Below are positions 6,937-10,183 of a stretch of DNA of 10,183 nucleotides, piece by piece (within the stretch, counting starts at the first letter, position 1; each line of letters starts with the position of its first letter). This DNA comes from a bacterium (GTDB taxonomy: Bacteria > Ratteibacteria > UBA8468 > B48-G9 > JAFGKM01), in the NCBI GenBank assembly GCA_026416755.1, contig JAOAEP010000076.1, positions 1 to 10,183 of the forward strand. The letters run 5' to 3'. Under the pieces are notes generated by a model. It saw only the letters and a list, made by a program, of their open reading frames with translations, did no database searches and was not told the origin of the DNA. The position numbers and the translations under genes were made by a program.

Positions 6937-8045
6937 TTTTGCTCCTTTATAATTTTAACTTTTTTCCCCGTATCAAGAATTCCTTGAGAAGTAACTATAA
7001 CTATATCATCTTTATTTAACCCTTCTTTTATCTCTGCATAATTGTCTCCAATTTTACCAACTTTTACATATACTTTTTCAGCAATATTGTCTTTTACACG
7101 AAAACAATAATAATTACCACTTGCAGGTAATTTCATAAGTGCATCAAGAGGGACAACTATTGTTTTTCTTTCTCCTACCATTATTATCCCTTTACAATAC
7201 ATACCTGGCTTAATTAAAAATCCACTGTTTTCAATTATTGCCTCAACATCAACTGTTCTTGTCCTTTCATTTGCTATAGGAGATATTTTTGTAACTTTAC
7301 CATTAAAACTTCTTGTAGGGTATGCATCAATTTTAATTAAAACATTTTGACCAATTTTAACTTTGCCAATTTCCTCTGAAGATACAGAGAGTTTAACTTT
7401 TACCTTACTTATATCAACAATAGAAACAATTGGTACAGACCTCATCATAGAACTATCAGTTATCAATTCTCCTTCATCTACAAATTTTTCAGCAATAAAT
7501 CCACTTATTGGAGCATAAATAAACGCTTCATTTAATCTTATTTTGACAAGTTCAAATTGCTTTTTAAGAGAGGCAAGTTGATGTGAAACTACTTCATAAT
7601 TTGTTTTTATATCATCAAGTTTTTTTTCTGAAATAACTCCTTCTTTATATAAATTTGTAAATCTTTCATAGTCCTTTTTTATATTTTCTAAATTTGCCTC
7701 TAAAGATTTAATCTGATTTTCCATGTTTTCATAATCAATCCTTCTTTTTCTATAATCAATCTGTGCTATAAAATCACCCTTTTTAACAAAATCACCCTCT
7801 TTTACATTAATTTTTTCAAGTTGTCCTGTCACTTCAGAATATATAACTACTTTTTGATATGGTTCAATTTCTCCTATACTTTCAATTTCTTCTTTTAAAA
7901 CGATCTCATTTACTTTTTCTACTTCCACAGGTATTTCTGTATCATTTACTACTTCAATCTTTTTTTCTTTTGTTTTCTTCCTAAACTGGGTAAAACCCCC
8001 AAAAACTATAATAAGTATTATTAAAAACCAAATAAATTTTTTCAT
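6933..8045 (-). CDS. RND efflux periplasmic adaptor (membrane fusion protein)
   Basis: The adaptor bridges the RND pump and the outer-membrane channel in the periplasm. From the ATG at 8045 it has 370 residues: an N-terminal membrane anchor (about 4-18) with no lipobox Cys, then a membrane-proximal strand, the first lipoyl half (SEVTGQLEKINVKEGDFVKKGDFIAQID, 70-97), an alpha-hairpin (about 100-172), the second lipoyl half (APISGFIAEKFVDEGELI, 178-195), a beta-barrel domain (about 205-290, with the typical PGM at 280-282), and a membrane-proximal C-terminal domain (VVPLDALM onward). A GTG at 8057 would add four residues (VGGK), but it lies in the ribosome site GGGAGGA for the ATG at 8045, so 8045 is the better start. 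Its ATG overlaps the tolC-like TGA (ATGA), and its own stop overlaps the pump start, which implies translational coupling. Confidence 0.94.
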   Translation of the reverse strand: MKKFIWFLIILIIVFGGFTQFRKKTKEKKIEVVNDTEIPVEVEKVNEIVLKEEIESIGEIEPYQKVVIYSEVTGQLEKINVKEGDFVKKGDFIAQIDYRKRRIDYENMENQIKSLEANLENIKKDYERFTNLYKEGVISEKKLDDIKTNYEVVSHQLASLKKQFELVKIRLNEAFIYAPISGFIAEKFVDEGELITDSSMMRSVPIVSIVDISKVKVKLSVSSEEIGKVKIGQNVLIKIDAYPTRSFNGKVTKISPIANERTRTVDVEAIIENSGFLIKPGMYCKGIIMVGERKTIVVPLDALMKLPASGNYYCFRVKDNIAEKVYVKVGKIGDNYAEIKEGLNKDDIVIVTSQGILDTGKKVKIIKEQK

Positions 8046-9337
8046 TTTTCCTCCCACTTTAAAAGACCACTTGCTTTAAGAAGTTGAATATAAGACATTT
8101 TATATTCATAAAGAAAACTATAATAATTATTTTTTGCCTCTGTTAACATTGTTATTGCATCAATTACATCTGTATTCGTTGCAAGGCCTTGGTTATATAG
8201 AAGATTTGCAATTCTTAAGTTTTCCTCAGCAAGTTCTATCTGTTTTTTATTTTCTTCAATTTTACTTTCAGCAGATAAAAAGTTCAAATAAGCATTCTTA
8301 ACTTCTATTTCTATTGAATTTTTAATTAAATCAAATTGTTTTTCTATTTCTTCTTTTTCTTTTTCCGCTTTTTTTATCTTATCCTTTGTCTGTCCCCAAT
8401 CCCATATATTAAAAGAAAATAAAAAACCTGTATTCCAATTAGTGTCCCAATTACCAATTGATGTTTGAGAACCTTTTTCAATGTTATAATTTAAAAATAA
8501 GAAAATTTGTGGATATAAATTACTTTTTTCAATATCTATATTTTTTCTATAAATTGATATTAGTTTTTCCATACTTTTTATCTCACCTCTTTCCCTTAAG
8601 GCAGTTTCTTTCCACCAGTTATAATCTTTTTTTTCTTCCAGTTTTTCCAAAATGTCTTCTATTTCAAATTCATATTCAAGGGGTCTATTTAAAATAAAAT
8701 TTAAATTACTTTTTGCAATTTTAAGATAATTTTCTGTTTCAATTATTCTCGTTTCTGCATTTTTCAAAGCAACTTCAGTTTTCAGAATATCAAGTTTTGT
8801 TACAAGCCCTTCATTAAATAACTTTTTGGCATCAGAAAGATGTTTTTCAAGATTTTCTTTATATTTTAAGCCTGTCTCAAGAAATTTCTTTATTTTTAAA
8901 ATATTGTAATATGCTTTTTCAACATCAAAAATTAGATTTGCTATTTCATTTTCAAAATCAATCTTTGATTTTTCATAATTTTCTTTTGCTATTTGGTATG
9001 ACTTTTCAATCTTCCCTCCAGTATATAAAGGGTAATTTATTGTAAATTTTAAAACAAAAATATTATCTTCTGTAAACTTCATTGGTGGAAATCCATTAAA
9101 AATAACACCTTCATTGTCTCCAAGATAAGTATAATTAAAAGAAGTTGAAAGAGTAGGAAGTTTATATTTCTGTGCTATTTCTTTTTGATAATATGCAACT
9201 TCTATTTTATTTTGAACAGCCTTAAGTTTTAAATTATTCTCAATAGCAATTCTTATACATTCTCTAAGATTTAATTTCTCTTCAGCAAAACCGCTAAAGA
9301 GGATAAAAATAAAAAATAAAAATATATTTTTTTTCAT
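8042..9337 (-). CDS. TolC-like outer-membrane efflux channel (OEP family)
   Basis: This 431-residue protein forms the outer-membrane duct of the exporter. It starts with a signal peptide (about 1-18, KKNIFLFFIFILFSGFA), with no lipoprotein Cys. The internal duplication of the OEP family is clear: repeat one has LNLRECIRIAIENN (22-35), LPTLS (60-64), YPLYTGGKI (102-110) and FNEGLVTKLDIL (174-185); repeat two has YPQIF (275-279), WDWGQTKDKI (312-321) and YNQGLATNTDVIDA (381-394). Long heptad-like helices rich in Glu, Lys and Leu join these blocks, as in the periplasmic tunnel. Its start is two bases after the tetR stop; the ribosome site AGGAG sits in the last two tetR codons, six bases before ATG. 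With the adaptor and pump behind it, all three parts of the exporter are encoded together. Gene order with the channel first differs from the acrAB type, where tolC is elsewhere. Confidence 0.94.
   Translation of the reverse strand: MKKNIFLFFIFILFSGFAEEKLNLRECIRIAIENNLKLKAVQNKIEVAYYQKEIAQKYKLPTLSTSFNYTYLGDNEGVIFNGFPPMKFTEDNIFVLKFTINYPLYTGGKIEKSYQIAKENYEKSKIDFENEIANLIFDVEKAYYNILKIKKFLETGLKYKENLEKHLSDAKKLFNEGLVTKLDILKTEVALKNAETRIIETENYLKIAKSNLNFILNRPLEYEFEIEDILEKLEEKKDYNWWKETALRERGEIKSMEKLISIYRKNIDIEKSNLYPQIFLFLNYNIEKGSQTSIGNWDTNWNTGFLFSFNIWDWGQTKDKIKKAEKEKEEIEKQFDLIKNSIEIEVKNAYLNFLSAESKIEENKKQIELAEENLRIANLLYNQGLATNTDVIDAITMLTEAKNNYYSFLYEYKMSYIQLLKASGLLKWEEK
8049..8055 (-). promoter_or_regulatory. 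Ribosome-binding site that fixes the adaptor start
   Basis: On the minus strand GGGAGGA (8055-8049) lies three A residues before the ATG at 8045. It overlaps the in-frame GTG at 8057-8055, so GTG cannot use it. The ATG at 8045 also gives the standard ATGA overlap with the preceding gene. Confidence 0.8.
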
Positions 9338-9339
9338 TT

Positions 9340-9912
9340 TTATCTCCTAATTCCTTCCGTAAATATTTTAAATATGACATCTTTCTTTTCAACAAGAGAA
9401 TATTTTCTATTATTAATTATCCAATTGTGAATGTTTCCGTGTAATATCCCAATTAAAGAATAAATTATATCTTCTAAATCTATTTTTTTTATTTTATTCT
9501 TTTTAATCTGTTCTTCAAATCCATCCTTCATAAAAGAACCCCATTTTTTAAAAAAATCCCTCCAAAATTTTTCAAAACTTTTTCTTTTTATGAATGGTTT
9601 TTCCTGAAGCAAAATTTTAAAAAAATTATAGTTTTTTTCATGATACTCAAGATATATTTCAATTCCTTTCTTTAACCTTTCAAAAAAATCCTCAATTTCT
9701 TCTACTTCTTCTTTAATTTTTAACATTAAATTTTCAAATTCTTCTTTAATTATAGAGAAAAATAAGTCATTTTTATCTTTGAAATAAAGGTAAAAAGTTC
9801 CTTTCCCTATTCCTACTTTTTTTGTAATTTCTTCAATTGTTGTTTTTGAATATCCTTTCTGACTTATTAATCTTTCTGCTACCTTTAAAATCATCTTTCT
9901 TTTATTTTTCAT
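9340..9912 (-). CDS. TetR/AcrR-family repressor of the efflux operon
   Basis: The protein (190 residues from the ATG at 9912) has a TetR-type N-terminal helix-turn-helix: KMILKVAERLISQKGYSKTTIEEITKKVGIGKGTFYLYFKDKNDLF, with the recognition helix near IGKGTFYLYF. The rest is a divergent all-helical ligand and dimerisation domain that gives no clue to the ligand. An upstream in-frame ATG at 9933 would add seven residues (MTDWSVK), but those codons are the operator itself, and the predicted transcription start (about 9928) lies downstream of that ATG. The 9912 start gives the normal TetR N-terminus. The short leader has no Shine-Dalgarno site, in contrast to the strong sites of the genes behind it, which may keep repressor levels low. 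The position as first gene, two bases before tolC, points to autoregulation with the pump. Derepression by a pump substrate is the usual scheme, inferred here. Confidence 0.92.
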   Translation of the reverse strand: MKNKRKMILKVAERLISQKGYSKTTIEEITKKVGIGKGTFYLYFKDKNDLFFSIIKEEFENLMLKIKEEVEEIEDFFERLKKGIEIYLEYHEKNYNFFKILLQEKPFIKRKSFEKFWRDFFKKWGSFMKDGFEEQIKKNKIKKIDLEDIIYSLIGILHGNIHNWIINNRKYSLVEKKDVIFKIFTEGIRR

Positions 9913-9914
9913 TT

Positions 9915-9932
9915 TGACTGACCAGTCAGTCA
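9915..9932. promoter_or_regulatory. TetR-type operator, perfect 18-bp inverted repeat
   Basis: TGACTGACCAGTCAGTCA is two perfect 8-bp arms, TGACTGAC and GTCAGTCA, around a CA spacer. Symmetry stops exactly at its ends. Each arm also repeats TGAC/GTCA internally. It ends three bases before the tetR ATG at 9912 and covers the predicted transcription start of the tetR promoter. Size and form match TetR-family operators, and it resembles, from memory, the Bacillus FadR operator (TGAATGA...TCATTCA). Binding of the adjacent TetR here would block initiation of the whole operon. Confidence 0.85.
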
Positions 9933-9934
9933 TT

Positions 9935-9963
9935 ATTTTATCATATTAAAATATCTCTGTCAA
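9935..9963 (-). promoter_or_regulatory. Sigma-70-type promoter of the tetR-efflux operon
   Basis: Reading on the minus strand: TTGACA at 9963-9958 (perfect -35), a 17-nt spacer, TAAAAT at 9940-9935 (five of six -10 bases), with TG at 9943-9942 making it an extended -10. The start is expected near 9928, inside the operator at 9915-9932, leaving a leader of about 16 nt before the tetR ATG at 9912. The region upstream (9964-9968) is an A-tract on this strand. This is the only convincing promoter of the minus-strand block. Confidence 0.8.
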
Positions 9964-10067
9964 TTTTTCTCTATCAAGCATAAAGTGAAAAGATAGATTT
10001 TTTTCAGCAAGGGCCTATTATATTAAACTTTTTGCAAAAAATATTTATCCTGAACTTTTTTATTCAA
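9964..10067. other. Intergenic spacer with no gene
   Basis: This stretch separates the tetR promoter from the stop of the next minus-strand gene. It holds an AT-only-armed 12-bp palindrome (TTTTTGCAAAAA, 10029-10040) and a weak 6-bp inverted repeat (TCTATC 9970-9975 with GATAGA 9992-9997). Neither has the GC-rich stem and U-tract of a rho-independent terminator. No ORF of note is seen on either strand. Confidence 0.6.
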
Positions 10068-10183
10068 TTAATTTTTTTTAAATAATATAGTTAAAAGTGA
10101 AAGTAAAATAAAAGGTAAAATTAAACCTTTAACACATATATAAGCAAATATAACAAATGGGATAAGAGCCAATATTACAACTC
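10068..10183 (-). CDS. C-terminal end of an integral membrane protein (5' part outside window)
   Basis: On the minus strand one frame is open from the right edge to TAA at 10070-10068, giving 37 residues: VVILALIPFVIFAYICVKGL followed by ILPFILLSLLTILFKKN. Both halves are strongly hydrophobic, read as two transmembrane helices split by Cys-Val-Lys-Gly, with a basic KKN tail, which is a natural end for a membrane protein. The other two frames on this strand carry early stops. It is too short for a family. It lies about 155 nt before tetR in the same direction, but the strong promoter between them suggests a separate unit. It could be chance hydrophobic translation of T-rich DNA, so confidence is moderate. 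Confidence 0.5.
   Translation of the reverse strand, partial: VVILALIPFVIFAYICVKGLILPFILLSLLTILFKKN

Noticed and set aside
8045..8057. GTG start at 8057 for the adaptor protein
   Set aside because: The GTG overlaps the GGGAGGA ribosome site that serves the ATG at 8045, and the latter gives the usual ATGA overlap.
9912..9933. Longer tetR start at ATG 9933 (MTDWSVK extension)
   Set aside because: The extra codons are the operator palindrome, the predicted transcription start lies after this ATG, and TetR proteins begin close to the residues given by the 9912 start.
9970..9997. Inverted repeat TCTATC/GATAGA as a second operator or terminator
   Set aside because: Only 6 bp with a 16-nt loop, no T-tract, and no similarity to the operator at 9915-9932.
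10029..10040. Palindrome TTTTTGCAAAAA as a terminator for the right-edge gene
   Set aside because: The arms are almost all A/T with no loop, too weak for a rho-independent terminator; such palindromes are expected in DNA this AT-rich.

Overview
The window is strongly AT-rich bacterial DNA, densely coded, with two convergent gene blocks and nothing mobile or CRISPR-like. The left edge holds the end of a type II/IV-style pseudopilin with an H-X9-DG motif, a family heavily expanded in Planctomycetes, Lentisphaerae and Omnitrophota-type lineages. The right block encodes a tripartite efflux pump and two predicted outer-membrane proteins, so the host is diderm. Together with the A/T-ending codons this suggests a low-GC, uncultured PVC/Omnitrophota-like bacterium. 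The lineage is an inference from gene content, not from a marker gene.

Left block, + strand, about 1-2446: a 5'-truncated pseudopilin, then hisB (histidine biosynthesis), a small TM2-like membrane protein, and a XerD-type tyrosine recombinase. The last three are tightly packed or overlapping. An extended -10 element (TGgTAAAAT) sits just upstream of hisB, with its expected transcription start on or next to the A of the hisB ATG, so hisB may be read from a leaderless transcript.

Right block, - strand, from about 9963 down to 2428: promoter and palindromic operator, then tetR, tolC-like outer-membrane channel, membrane-fusion protein, HAE1-type RND pump, a PagL-like lipid A 3-O-deacylase, and a galactose-mutarotase-fold protein. 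Stop/start overlaps or gaps of 2-22 nt and AGGAG-type ribosome sites before the downstream genes argue for one operon. The promoter is textbook (TTGACA, 17 nt, TAAAAT with an extended TG). The perfect 18-bp inverted repeat TGACTGACCAGTCAGTCA covers its predicted start site, so the TetR protein most likely represses its own operon. The most interesting point is the coupling of an RND exporter to an outer-membrane lipid A deacylase under one TetR switch.

The two blocks meet tail to tail: the last 19 bp of xerD and of the mutarotase-like gene overlap on opposite strands, with no visible terminator hairpin. At the right edge, the last 37 codons of another - strand membrane protein enter the window.
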